Shown piece after piece: positions 10,835-21,157 of a stretch of 64,000 nt of DNA. The notes below the pieces were generated by a model. The model was not told where the DNA came from. It searched no databases and saw only the letters and a list, made by a program, of their open reading frames with translations. The stretch is from positions 1,118,501 to 1,182,500 of the forward strand of contig OX485808.1 of the NCBI GenBank assembly GCA_950295325.1, read 5' to 3'. Numbering within the stretch: the first letter of the stretch is position 1; each line of letters starts with the position of its first letter. The position numbers and the translations under genes were made by a program. This stretch comes from Polytrichum commune. Its lineage: Eukaryota; Streptophyta; Polytrichopsida; Polytrichales; Polytrichaceae.

Positions 10835-11254
10835 TTATTTTGTCAGGTGAAAAAGCTCTTGGAATTTTGACAGAGACCTTCTTAACAGAGAACTTTTTGA
10901 CGAAGCTCCGTTTGACGAAGCTCCGTTTGACGAAGCTCCGTTTGACAAAGCTCCGTTTGACGAAGCTCCGATTAACGAAGCTCTGTACGAAGATCGTGGT
11001 TGCTTTATGAAGTTGAGCTTCTCGTTCACACAACTAATTGTAATGACTACATTGTCTATCATTTCATCTGATGACAATGTCAATTTCTCGGTGGCGGATA
11101 CAATGACATATTCTCGGTATGTAGCATTTTGATCAACACTGCAAGTGAAAGAATCCCCATCACTTATTTCGGCTAATAAGGAATAAACTCCGGCATTGCC
11201 TTCCTTCAGTGTGAGCCGATGACCTGAATGATTAACAATCCTTGTTGACAACAT
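10835..11254 (-). CDS. Small plant protein of unknown function, copy A (139 aa)
   Basis: I chose the ATG at 11254 because a plausible 3' splice acceptor (polypyrimidine tract then TTTTCAG) lies about 14 bp upstream. The longer frame starting at 11305 would read through that intron sequence. The N-terminal part (STRIVNHSGHRLTLKEG, then AEISDGDSF and TYREYVIV) resembles short uncharacterised plant proteins, perhaps the DUF7748 type. That family assignment is from memory and weak. The C-terminal part contains five GASSN-type pentapeptides encoded by a 15-bp minisatellite, then SKSSLLRRSLSKFQ. Copy B (39670-40020) lacks the pentapeptides and differs at several residues. Between copies the beginning and end are well conserved, which suggests a real gene. 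No signal peptide is seen if the 11254 start is right. Confidence 0.6.
   Translation of the reverse strand: MLSTRIVNHSGHRLTLKEGNAGVYSLLAEISDGDSFTCSVDQNATYREYVIVSATEKLTLSSDEMIDNVVITISCVNEKLNFIKQPRSSYRASLIGASSNGALSNGASSNGASSNGASSKSSLLRRSLSKFQELFHLTK
10899..10993. repeat. 15-bp coding minisatellite in the small gene
   Basis: The unit TTTGACGAAGCTCCG is repeated about six times with small changes. On the minus strand it encodes GASSN pentapeptides without shifting the frame. Copy B has a single unit at 39733-39745. Confidence 0.9.
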
Positions 11255-12299
11255 TTTCCGCCACAGCCTGAAAACTGCAAATGAGCAAATAGATGAAAAA
11301 AACACTTTAAGATCGAGATGGATTAATCAATTCTGTTAGATACACTAGAACACAGACCCAATATAAACATTCCATTGGCATTCAGGACACAATAGCATCG
11401 GACGAGAAATATATCTGTACCTTAAAGGATCTTCCCACACATTCTGTTAAGCGCTCACAGGTACTTCCTTCTTTTCTAAGTGATGAATATTGGATGGAAT
11501 GAGAGCTTCCGCATAATGTGTGCCTCATTCACAAGATTACATTAGTAAAGTTGTATGGACTTCATTTCTTCATATACCTCTTCCTCTGGTTTGTGATGTG
11601 CTTTAATTATTAAAAAATCCTACAGCCTTAAGTTTCATGTGAGGTAAACATAGCACCTGCTAATCATAACTTGAAAGAAGTGTCATGGTGAAGAAAAGAA
11701 CAAGACAGAGGGTCGATCGTAAGATGTTGCAAATCTGGTGTACAAACTCAACACACTTCAAACTAATGTAACTATCTAGAGGATTAGTCTCTTGATTGAG
11801 GATAGGTCACATACATAGGAAGCAACCTTAACGTAGAAATACAAATCTAGGACATCCTATCGCAATCCTATCTTTATGCACTTTGATCAGCGGATAAGTA
11901 AAAACCACTCCTATTGCATAATAACAACAGATATTGCAAGAAGTATGCAAAGACATCAGAAGAGCAGATCCTACATATATTACTTTCTAATTTCCTATCA
12001 AAGTGCGTGCATAACAACTCCTGCCATGAGTTTGCTTTATGGAAGGCCCTAAAAGTTATGGCATCTCGAAGTCATCCTTCAGTATCTGCCATCTAAAACT
12101 ACAATTCTTTCATATTAAGGTAAGGAAGGAGTACTGGAATTGGTGTGTGTAGCCAAACCTTGCTTCTCTTCTTGCAATTAGGGTGGTTGTGCAGAGCAAC
12201 TTCTGGCTTTTGAGAAACCAAAGCCCTACGACTGCGTACTGTAACAACCACAAAGAGATGAGTCTTGAGTGGAAGTTATGTAGTACACATCCTTACCCC
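11255..12299 (-). other. Probable intron of the small gene (copy A)
   Basis: The stretch lies between a donor-like GGTGGG/GTAAGG near 12300 and the acceptor next to 11254. It is collinear with copy B 40021-41060, with few differences. The open frame at 11914-12096 is conserved in B but shows no recognised domain. Confidence 0.4.
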
Positions 12300-12565
12300 A
12301 CCTTAAGTCTCTAAGATTGAAGGAGCTCACTCCGGCTCTCGAGTGTCGACTCTAATTCATCTTGACATGGCCTGAAGTTGACATCATCTTCCCCAAACCC
12401 CACAAACTTCAGCCTAATCAAAGCACGGTCGAGAGAGAGAGAAATCGAACTCTTCGGTAATTGACGCAAAATGCAACAGAATGATTTGCCCGATCTGGCG
12501 GTAGAACTCTTAGCACCCTCACCGCAAACAACAAGACGGAATCTCAACTTACTGGAGAAAAGTCT
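12300..12565 (-). other. Putative 5' exon of the small gene (copy A)
   Basis: On the minus strand a stretch begins near a donor-like CTCCA/GTAAGTTGAG and holds a conserved open frame (12547-12311). Its stop falls just before a second donor-like GTAAGGATG. The sequence is closely conserved in copy B (41060-41330). It could be an untranslated first exon or a separate short ORF. I cannot decide without transcripts. Confidence 0.3.
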
Positions 12566-12769
12566 GTGGCTGATTTAACCCCTCGAAACACAACCCCGTC
12601 TTCTCTTCCTTCCTCAGCTTCGTCGCCTTCTTCAAGCCTGACAGATAGTGGAGGAGAAGCGCAAGATGCGGCTCCTTCAATAAGCTGTTTCCTCGTTGAC
12701 AGATCGCACCCGACTTTGCCACGTTCCTCTGGCTTCTTCGATCACAAACTAGGGTCTAAAGGCCGCTTC

Positions 12770-14235
12770 ACACCATGGCCGGCCAAGTCGAGAGCCCGTG
12801 GGATTGAATGGGCAAACTTTGATGACACTCCAAAGAAATGGGCTGAAAATAGCCAATAAAATATAGGAATTGGAGCCTTTGGCCGGGAGGACGTTAAGTT
12901 TTCCCACGATCTTTTCAGGGGAGGAATATTCAGGCAAGGGCAGCCGTCCGTCGGATTTTGTGGACCCGACCGAAAATTGTTGCCCGTCCGCCTGCCCGAC
13001 TTCGAAAAAACCATTGCCCTTGCATTCTTGAAGGTCACTTATCCACAAATCCCATATTGAGTGCACTTCATCTTCAAAGTTCCAAATCCAATATATATGT
13101 TCACTTCCATTGAGAAAGTAAGCAATTGATTGGGATTTCATTTTGAAAGTGAAACCACCAATAATGCATGTAATTGACTTGGAAGTCAAAAATGTTACAA
13201 ATTCCCCATTAGCTCTGAGGTTATAATTTTTGTGACTTACCATTGAAAGGGTCTTTGTCATTCTAAAATGGAACTAAAATTAGTGATTTTTTTTTAATAT
13301 GTTAAATAATATAGTCTAGTTAACACCTTCTACATTCACAAAGTATTCATATGCATTTAAACTAATTAATTGTGATTGAATGTACTTAAGTCTAATTAAT
13401 TCTGATTAATCCTAATTAAGCCCAATTAAATCAGAAAATATGCTTACCAAATTAATTAAGCCTAATTAATAATAAATTATATAAATTGGAGTTAATTCCA
13501 ATAAATCATGACTAATTCCAGTAAGTAAATTTATAGTTAGTTAGACTTAATTAATTTGGTAAGCATATTTTCTAATTTAATTGGACTTAATTAGAATTAA
13601 TTAGAATTTATTGGACTTAGTTGCATTCAATCACACTCAATTAGTTTAAATGCATATGAAAACTTTGTGATGGTAGAAGGTATTAACTAAAATATTATAA
13701 TATATATAATATAATATAATATAAATCACTCATTTTAGTTCCATTTTAGAATGACAAAGACCCTTTCAATTGTAAATCACAAAAATTATAACCTCAATGC
13801 TAATGAGGATTTTGTAATATTTTTGACTTCCAAGCCAATTACATGCATTATTGGCGGTTTCACTTTGCAAATGAAATCCAAGTCAATTGCTTACTTTCTC
13901 AATTGAAGTGAACATATATATATTGGATTTGGAACCTTGAAAATGAAGTGCACTCAATATGGGATATGTGGATAAGTGGCCTTCAAGAATGCAAGGGCAA
14001 CGGTTTTTTCAAAGTCGGGTAGGCAGGCAGCAGTTTTCAGTCGGGTCCAGAAAATCCAACGGGCGGCTGCCCCCTGCCCAAATATTCCTCTCCCGAAAAG
14101 TTTGTGGGGGGGAACTTAATGTCCTCCCTTTGGCCAGGCATAGTGTGAAGTCTCCAAAGGCCAAGCCCAAAGTCCAATCCTTTGGCCATGAACTCCCACG
14201 GCCTCTCGACTTGGATGGTCATAGTGTGAAGCCTC
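12770..14235. mobile_element. Foldback / long-inverted-repeat element
   Basis: Two arms of roughly 600-700 bp mirror each other around 13490-13500. The left arm (12770-13490) and right arm (13500-14235) share, in opposite orientation, blocks such as TTAATTTGGTAAGCATATTTTC, GTATTCATATGCATTT, GGCCTTCAAGAATGCAAGGGC and CTCTCGACTTGG. No transposase frame is present inside. Long subterminal inverted repeats fit a foldback element or a Mutator-like element with long TIRs. Copy B keeps only the outer right-arm part (41390-41630), so it lost the left arm and centre. Confidence 0.7.
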
Positions 14236-14258
14236 CAAAGGCCAAGCCTAAAGTCCAA
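14139..14258. repeat. 39-bp direct repeat, two copies 81 bp apart
   Basis: CATAGTGTGAAGTCTCCAAA and the following bases at 14139-14177 recur at 14220-14258 with few changes. They form the outer end of the foldback arm and are retained in copy B (41500-41620). A related end (GGCCATAGTGTGAAGTGACCC) is seen at 42587-42607. Confidence 0.75.
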
Positions 14259-14264
14259 ACCTAT

Positions 14265-14940
14265 GTTTGGGGAAAACCAACGTCTAGTTCATTATCAGCC
14301 GATGGATTTCCCCTCATGGCCGGTCCAAATTTCCAACCATCGGATGGCAATCCGACTGTAATTTCAATCCTCTGGCAATTAGATGATGGACCAGAAAATG
14401 TCTTGGAAATGTAGCCGATTCTTCTTGTGAGTTACTAGATTTCAGCCGGAAGCATCCAGAGCGTTATTTGTCCGGGGCATCTGATGATGCACTTGAGGAA
14501 GTACCCTAAACCTCAAACTTTTTGAATTATGCAACCTTTCCATGACCAAATCCAATTGCTTCTATGAAGAATTGGGGGACCCTTGGCCTTCAAGCGGTGA
14601 AGGCATTGCTAGGTTCAATTCTTGCCAAGGATATTAACTCCTCATTAACTCTTCAAATTTAAAGTTTTGAAGATGCCTTTCTTTTCACTTATTCAAGATT
14701 TTGTACTAAGAAATGATTTCTAATAACTTTTCATACATTTTTTAAACAATTAGTGCCGATATGAATTCCATTTAATCGGATATTGGCCAATAAAAATATG
14801 AAAATATAGGCAATTGGCCGATTGATTTTACAAAAGATCGGCTCTTGCCGATGTAAATTGGAAAATATCCGACCCTTCGTAGCAACTACCAGCAATTCGC
14901 CACTAAGGCTTCAAAAACTTCCCGAACTCTAGTCCAAACC
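14265..14940. other. Segment unique to copy A; possible captured gene fragment
   Basis: Missing from copy B. The part 14280-14520 reads in the plus direction with ordinary-looking protein sequence (FPLMAGPNFQPSDGNPTV, then after a stop SRKHPERYLSGASDD in a neighbouring frame). I do not recognise it. It could be an exon fragment caught next to a transposable element, or chance. Confidence 0.25.
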
Positions 14941-14950
14941 CATACCATTT

Positions 14951-14952
<2 letters not shown>

Positions 14953-14981
<29 letters not shown>
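14953..14981. repeat. GA microsatellite
   Basis: An uninterrupted GA run lies at the edge of an inverted foldback-family repeat. Confidence 0.9.
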
Positions 14982-14989
14982 CCCCTCCC

Positions 14990-15290
14990 ACGAACTTTTC
15001 GCCCGCCCGACTTTGAAAAAACCATTGCCCTTGCATTCTTGAAGGCCACTTATCCACAAATCCCATATCAAGTGCATTTCAAGGTCCAAAATCCAATATA
15101 TATGTTCATTTTCATTGAGTAAATAAGCAATTGGCTGAAATTTCATTATCAAAGTGCAACCGTCAATAAAGCATGTAATTAACATAGAAGTCAAAAATAT
15201 TACAAAACCCTCACTAGCATTGAGGTTATAATTTTTGTGACTTATCATTGAAAGGGTCTTTGTCATTCTTAAAATGGAACTAAAATTTAT
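14990..15290 (-). repeat. Foldback-family dispersed repeat, inverted partial copy
   Basis: On the minus strand it matches 13736-14030, including GCAAGGGCAATGG and AATGACAAAGACCC. It is truncated compared with the complete arm. The plus-strand block that follows (15330-15530) is the TATTCATAAGCATTT-type module, also found at 41634-41835. Confidence 0.75.
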
Positions 15291-15639
15291 TTTTTATTTG
15301 TAGTATGCTAAATATTATATTTTAGTTAATACCTTGTACTTTCATAACGTATTCATAAGCATTTAAACTAATTAAGTGTGATTGAATGTAGGTAAATCTA
15401 ATTAATTCTGATTAATCCTAATTAAGCCCAAATTAATCAAGCCTAATTAATGATAAATGTACTTATTGGATACATCATGACTATTCTATTAAAATATATA
15501 TTATATTTAACGCACTCAAAGTTTGAAATTTTAAATCTAGGTCCATTTTAAGAATGACAAAGACACTTCCAATGATAAGTCAAAAAATTATAACCTCAGT
15601 GCTAGTGAGGGTTTTGTGTTTGAGAGATTTCCAACACAT

Positions 15640-17869
15640 CCTACTAAATTAGCGGTTTCGTACCTTACATTAGAATATTAAACATATTTTCAAAAATATA
15701 CTTCAACAAAACCATTTTTTGAAAAGGTTAACAATTAACTCTATCTTTTAAAAATAAGACTTCCAAATAAAATTTGGTACTTTACAAAACAACTTAGTTT
15801 CCATCAAAGCAACATGCATAGGATGGGTATGTCGAGAGGTTAATGCAAAACAATTTCCCTCTAGTGTAAGGTTCTACACTATTTGATGTGTGATGGTGAA
15901 TGTTGTGGACTACACTATGGTGTATCAAACTTACTTTGAAGAATAAGTAACACTATTTTAAATATTCCCACAATATTCACCATAAATAGTGGACACATTC
16001 AATCAAAGTGGTCCACATTAATTAGCTCCACATTGATGGGAATGTTTAATGTACTTTATAATATCAATGAACGAACACAGAAAGTATTCCATGCAAATCT
16101 TCAAAGGTCTGCAGGAGGAGGAGGTCTTCTTCTAGGAGCATAACTTAGAGTCAAGAAGCCAAGGACCAAAGGATGATGTTCCTAAGAAATGTGGGTGTTC
16201 TTTAGTTCATTTTTCATGTTATCCAACTTCTACTGATCAAATTTACACAATCATAATTGTGTTGCATCAACAAATATACGATGAAACATATGCAAAAACT
16301 AGTTTGAAAATTGGATTTCCCCTTACTTAGTTACAGTTATCGAAAATGCACGTTTGTTGATTTATCAACCCGATACATAGGTCTTTCACCCTCTTCCAAT
16401 TACACTCATGTTCAATTTTTTTTTTGCAATAAAGACAATAAGAGAATTCTCATGGAGCTGGAATCTTGCAAAGAAAGGAAGAAGTGGCAACAACAAACAA
16501 TAAGCAGCTTGTTGGAAAAAAGAGGGCAACCAATTGAAAAAATGAACAAAGAAGATTAAAAAAACAACAATAAGGATGTGATTGAGGCTGGCAAATTTAA
16601 TGAAAAAGAAGATGACATGGCAAAAATCAAATGGATAGATTTTGAAATGCATCACTTAATTACTATTTAAGGCAAGATGGACAAGAATTTACAAAAAACC
16701 ACAAACAAGCAAGGTTATTATTATTATTATTATTTACAAAAGTGAGGATATATGTGATGATATGTTGGCAGTATGATGGGGCTGTAGAAGCCTTGGCCTT
16801 AGTCATAAGCTCCTTTCCCCTCCTCCCCTGAGAACCAAGTCGGCCGCTACGGCAAGGGCTTCACAATTTAGTTATTATATTTAATTGTTTTTGCGCAAGA
16901 GAGGGGTTTGAACCCATCTCTTTTATATTCAAAACCTTTCATCCTCCTCCTTCTTCTATCCACTAACCCATCTTACATTTTTGTCTCTACCTACTCAAAT
17001 TACTCTTATTTACAACATGTTCTTAACTTCTATAATGTTGAATTGTTTTTATATTTACCAATCCCAACCTTTTTTTGGTTTTTCCTGCAAGTATTAATTT
17101 TTGGATCAAACTACATATTTTATTCATGAAATTAATTAAAGGTTTCAACCATTCTTGGTTATCATCCCAAAGAAATCAAAAATTAAAAAAAATCAAAAAT
17201 CAAATAATACATGAATGACAAGTGGGCTAATGAGATTTCAAGAATTGATAGGAAACAAACATGTAGCTAGTTTCAAGAAATAAATAAATAAATGGCAACA
17301 AGACAAGTGTGCACAACCAAATTCCTTCTAGTGCTACAAAATCATGGGAAGAAGATGTTATTTCATCATTTGCTTCGTGCTCTTTCATATACGTGAAATT
17401 AAAGAGAATATTGAATTTCTACTAGAACAAGTTGTTGGTTATTATAGGGCTCTTCTTGCATTATTCCAAGAATCCATAAATTTGTTGAAGAATATGGATT
17501 AAAACTTTACTACTCTCCTAGATAAATAATAGTTTTTTTTATGTTATATTTGTTCCACCATCATTGTTTATTTTTGAGATGTTGGATTTATTTCATAGTT
17601 ATACTGCCACTAACTTTCGCCCAATAATTCATGCATTATTTTATCTTTATGGGGGAACAAGTCATTTGCCTTCTCATTTTTTTCTCAATAGAATAAATCT
17701 ACTTCTACGTCATTTATTTCTACATCATCTGCAATTGAAACATCTTGCCTAGTTAAAATCAATATTTTCACTTTAGCAAGTCCAATTTTTTCTCCTTCGT
17801 ACATTCTTCTAGCTAATTCATTTTTTGCTTCAACATTCTATTTATTTTAATCCCTTTGTTGTTTACAAT
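15640..17869. other. Flank of the PIF/Harbinger relic (copy A); no intact gene
   Basis: Collinear with 42805-45030. Short plus-strand frames (16311-16559, and the 17340-17520 region) are partly conserved in copy B, where 44509-44730 is open as 73 aa. PIF/Harbinger elements usually carry a second, Myb-like gene opposite or beside the transposase, so these may be remnants of it. I see no clear Myb signature. A TTA microsatellite lies near 16716. Confidence 0.3.
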
Positions 17870-18860
17870 GCACCAATTGTACAATAATTTGCAAGTTGTT
17901 ATAATATCGGGCTTGTTTTCCAAAGGTACTTAAGATTACTTCATTATTAGCCTCCATCTACCCTTAAAATTTTCAAACGTCTTTTCCACACACATTCTAG
18001 TTGAAGATTGAATAACATTACAATTTTCCTCTTTTCTCGATAATGTAGCATTACTACCTTCAAATAAACAAAATTATCCAAGGCTTCACATAATATGCAA
18101 CATCTCCTATAAGTTCATATGGTTGAAATTTATTACCTCTATAATATGACATTTGGGGGGGTCTAGGAGTGTCGTATTAACATTGTCATAGTCGTATTAT
18201 AGAGGTAGATTTGAACTAGGAAGTTTGGTTTACGAAATTTGTGTCATAATATCGAGGTTGTCGTATTATCGAGTGTCGTATTAAAGAGGTAGGACTGTAT
18301 AAGTTCATATGGTTGAAATTTATTTGCTAAGCATGCATATCCAATTCTTGGAACCTGAAAAACAACCCAGTTGTGAAGACTTCTTAACCAACTGAACTCA
18401 TAATCCTAGAATATATAATATGGTTTGACAATTCCCTATATAATTATTGAATGAAAAAGACTTTCTATGATAGTAGTTTTGTCTACTAATTGGAGCTAAA
18501 ACGTGAATATATGACTCATCTATTGCCCCTATGTTATAAGATATACCATGCAACTGCTATAAGCCTAAATTGCGTTTCACTCGGAGTTTGCACAAAAATT
18601 GGTTGAAGATGCTTCCTAACAACTCTACAAAACTCCCTTACTATTTTTGACAATGTATTCTTGTGTACTCTATACAATACTCCTATGCTTCAATAGCAAA
18701 GATGATTTTTTTGACAAATTCTCTTGCCTATTGGCTATAGCCTATCCTAAACATAATAACATCTATATCTTATATAGAGAAGATAAGGTATCGTGGGTTG
18801 GTTTAAAATTTATAAAATTTCCTATCCATAGACCTTTGATAATATGATCCACCATATTGA
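17870..18860 (-). pseudogene. PIF/Harbinger-type transposase relic (copy A)
   Basis: Read in several frames on the minus strand, the segment shows RKHLQPIFVQTPSETQFR, then GAIDESYIHVLAPIS (the GAIDGTHI motif holding the first catalytic Asp). It then shows YYHRKSFSFNN and, further on, PYELIGDVAYYVKPW (second catalytic region) and STRMCVEKTFENFKGRWR (third, Glu region). The order and motifs are those of HARBI1/ALP1-like transposases. Stops and frameshifts are numerous, so it cannot make a protein. A MITE-like element is inserted within it at 18134-18299. The duplicate relic in copy B is at 45040-45900. Confidence 0.8.
18109..18323 (-). mobile_element. Pogo-like MITE-like insertion flanked by 25-bp direct repeats
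   Basis: The 166-bp insert (18134-18299) has ends TACCTCTATAATATGACA and TGTCGTATTAAAGAGGTA, and an extra GGACTGTA on one side. It belongs to the same family as 8510-8680, inverted. The host sequence ATAAGTTCATATGG...TTTAT is present on both sides (18109-18133 and 18299-18323) but only once in copy B. The insertion is therefore later than the duplication and made an unusually long direct repeat. Confidence 0.75.
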
Positions 18861-18912
18861 ATTGCTTAAGGTGTTGGACGGATGACCATAATGCAAATCA
18901 TGAGATATAATA

Positions 18913-19078
18913 TACCCCTATGTTAGATTTGATTTTAATTGAATGTAGATGATTATTCATTTTTTGAAATTTACCACTAAAAGTTACTACTAGTTTAGGG
19001 TTTGAAATTACAACAAATACCGTAGACTTGAAATTACTATGTCAAAAAATGACTTTGGTAAGTACTAAAAAGTAACCC
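18913..19078. repeat. 165-bp dispersed repeat, copy 2 (at the A/B junction)
   Basis: Matches 9388-9553 and 37677-37843. It begins exactly where the A/B homology stops, so it may mark the recombination point or a later insertion. Confidence 0.7.
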
Positions 19079-19423
19079 TCATCATTTGCTTTGAGCCTTC
19101 GTTAAAAAAAAAACCCAGCAAACAACAACCTGACCTCTACACAAGTAACATACCAACCTCGAGTACGTAAAGCAAGAAATTGTAAGCAACGTCTGTAGCA
19201 ATGACAAGGGAAACCAAGCACTAAACGCTGAATGCACAAGACATAGGATACCGGAAAGAGGTCGCTGGAAGATGAGAGAATGGTGGAATGCAAGGAGCCG
19301 TTTCCATGTGCTAGGGAGCTACACATTCAAGTGCAGTTATTTATGCTTAATTACCTTTAATGATACTTAATTAGGTTGAATGTGTATGAATACTTGTGAA
19401 AGGATAAGGCATAACCTAAACTA
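19079..19423. other. Spacer between the two duplication copies
   Basis: 19080-19330 is unique and of higher complexity, with an A-run at 19106-19115. I recognise no protein in it. 19335-19423 resembles the foldback-family block found at 13590-13700. Confidence 0.45.
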
Positions 19424-19453
19424 TATATATATATATATATATAAAATAAAAAT

Positions 19454-19965
19454 AACACATAAATTCAAGTTTCATTTTAGAATGGCAAAGACCCTCTCAA
19501 ATGGTAAGTTACAAAAATTATAACCTCCATGCTATTTAGGATTTTGTAATGTTTTTGACCTACAAGTTAATTACATGCTTTATCGACGATTCACTTTGGG
19601 AATGAAATCCTAGTCAAATTTTTTTTAGTAAGTGGGCGTGCACATATATATTGGAATTTGGACCTTGAAGACGAAGTGCACTCCATATGACTTTTGTGGA
19701 CAAACGGCCTTCAAGAATGCAAGGGCAATGTATTTTTTGAAGTTAGACGGGGTGGGCAAGAGTTTTCAATTAGGATTTTAACAATTTTATGGGGGGTTGC
19801 CCCACCCCCTATCCACCTCCCTCTAAAAGCTCGTAGCGGGAGGTTTCACATCCACTATTATAGTCTAGTTAATACCTTCTACTTTCACAAAGTATTCATA
19901 TGCATTTAAACTAATTAAGTGTGATTGAATGTAACTAAATCTAGTTAATTCTGATTAATCCTAAG
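19454..19965 (+). repeat. Foldback-family dispersed repeat, copy B left
   Basis: It is the uninterrupted equivalent of 4415-4561 plus 5936-6290 and contains the empty site of the solo LTR at 19609-19613. Confidence 0.75.
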
Positions 19966-19988
19966 AAGGAGCGGCTTTTACGGGTACC

Positions 19989-20449
19989 TCCAAACAAGCA
20001 AGTTGATCCACGAGTGCCTTGACCTTATTGACGTGGTCCAACAAGTCGTCGCCTTCTTGCATCTTGCATGTGAAAAACTTACGGCGACTGAAAATGATGT
20101 CGGACAATTTCTTCATCTCGTGAATGTTGCAAAGAGTTTTTCATGCTTTCACGGGTCCTTTGCAATTCTTAATGTGTGCAAATTGGATATCCGTCAAGTT
20201 GAGGCCAATGATGAACATGCCCTTCTTGACACGTCTTTGGTATTCCTTCAACGCTTTAGGATATGTATTGAAAGGTGGATGTTCCTCGAATCCATCCACA
20301 ATGTCCCAAAGATCCATGGATACCAAAAACATTTCGATTTTTAACTTCCAAAGATTGAAGTTCCCTCCATTGAACTTGTTAATGACTCTAGCGGCCTCAC
20401 TCTCAAATGATGTCATCATACATTCGGATACACTCTCAAAACACTTCAA
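19989..20449 (-). pseudogene. Ty1/Copia gag remnant (copy B)
   Basis: It is the duplicate of the 6306-6772 relic, with the same KFNGGNFNLWKLKIEMF core and the same stop-plus-frameshift break near 20141. Because both copies share the break, the Copia fragment was already dead before duplication. Some residues differ (for example EEHPPF versus EELPPS). No pol sequence is present. Confidence 0.85.
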
Positions 20450-20734
20450 CTTACTCTCTTTTTTGCCTATAATTAACCTGACTCAAACTAAAAGTTTTTT
20501 TTTACACTCAAAATGTGTGTTTGCACCTCAAATACTTCAAGTTAGATCTTCTATACTTCAAGAGAATCCTTAAAACTCTCAAATCATTCAAATAAGATTT
20601 ATTTAACCTCAAATGCTTTGCACTTTCAAATACCTCAACGTAAATCTTCTACACCTCAAGAGAAGTCCTAAGACACTCAAATCACTCAATTTTTTTTTAA
20701 TCTCAAATATGCCTTACATTCTCAAATAAGTTTC

Positions 20735-21060
20735 TCAACACTCAAGCCTCTCAAATCATGTGCTATTGGAGTCTAAATACCTTTAAAGCTCTCAAAGAAC
20801 CTTTGAATACTTACAATATTCAAGTGAATTGCTTTGAAGTCTAAACACCTCCAAACTTCTCAAATAATCATCTCAACACTTAAGTCTCTCGAGTCATGTG
20901 TTATTAGAGTCTAAACACCTCCAAACTTCTCAAATAAACCTCTTAACACTCAAGCCTCTCAAGTCATGTGCTATTGGAGTTTAAATGCCTTCAAAACTCT
21001 CAAAGAAACCTTCGAATGCTCAAAACATTCAAGTCAAATGCTTTGAAGTCTCATAACCTT
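20735..21060. repeat. 138-bp tandem repeat with a lost half-unit (copy B)
   Basis: The anchor motif occurs at 20756, 20894 and 20964, giving spacings of 138 and 70 bp. The second unit has lost about 68 bp, close to one half-unit, compared with copy A. Confidence 0.8.
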
Positions 21061-21157
21061 CAAGGCTCCAAAGCTCCAAAGCACCAACCCCTCAAGATTC
21101 ACTCCGCAACCTCAAAGCAATCAAATTTCTAGGCACTTCACTTGCATGGTGGGCCCA

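Larger units (their letters stand above)
4361..18914 (+). repeat. Segmental duplication, copy A
   Basis: From about 4410 the sequence is collinear and in direct orientation with copy B (about 19424-45950). Homology ends on the right at a shared GAGATATAATATAC (18914 in A, 45950 in B). Divergence is a few percent by eye. Relative to B, copy A has gained the solo LTR (4567-5930) and a MITE-like insertion (18134-18299). It has lost about 340 bp of B near 9680 and about 870 bp of B near 15615. It retains about 1.4 kb of the foldback cluster (12633-14028) and further pieces between 14265 and 15329 that B has lost. It is a tandem arrangement, with about 500 bp between the copies. Confidence 0.9.

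Noticed and set aside
12566-12859. A 97-aa frame overlapping the foldback left arm
   Set aside because: Starts at a non-ATG codon, runs into repeat sequence, and copy B diverges abruptly inside it.
16890-16925. B-box-like GGTTTGAACCC (also at 44110), possible tRNA gene or SINE
   Set aside because: No A box at tRNA spacing and no cloverleaf could be drawn, so not called as an RNA gene.
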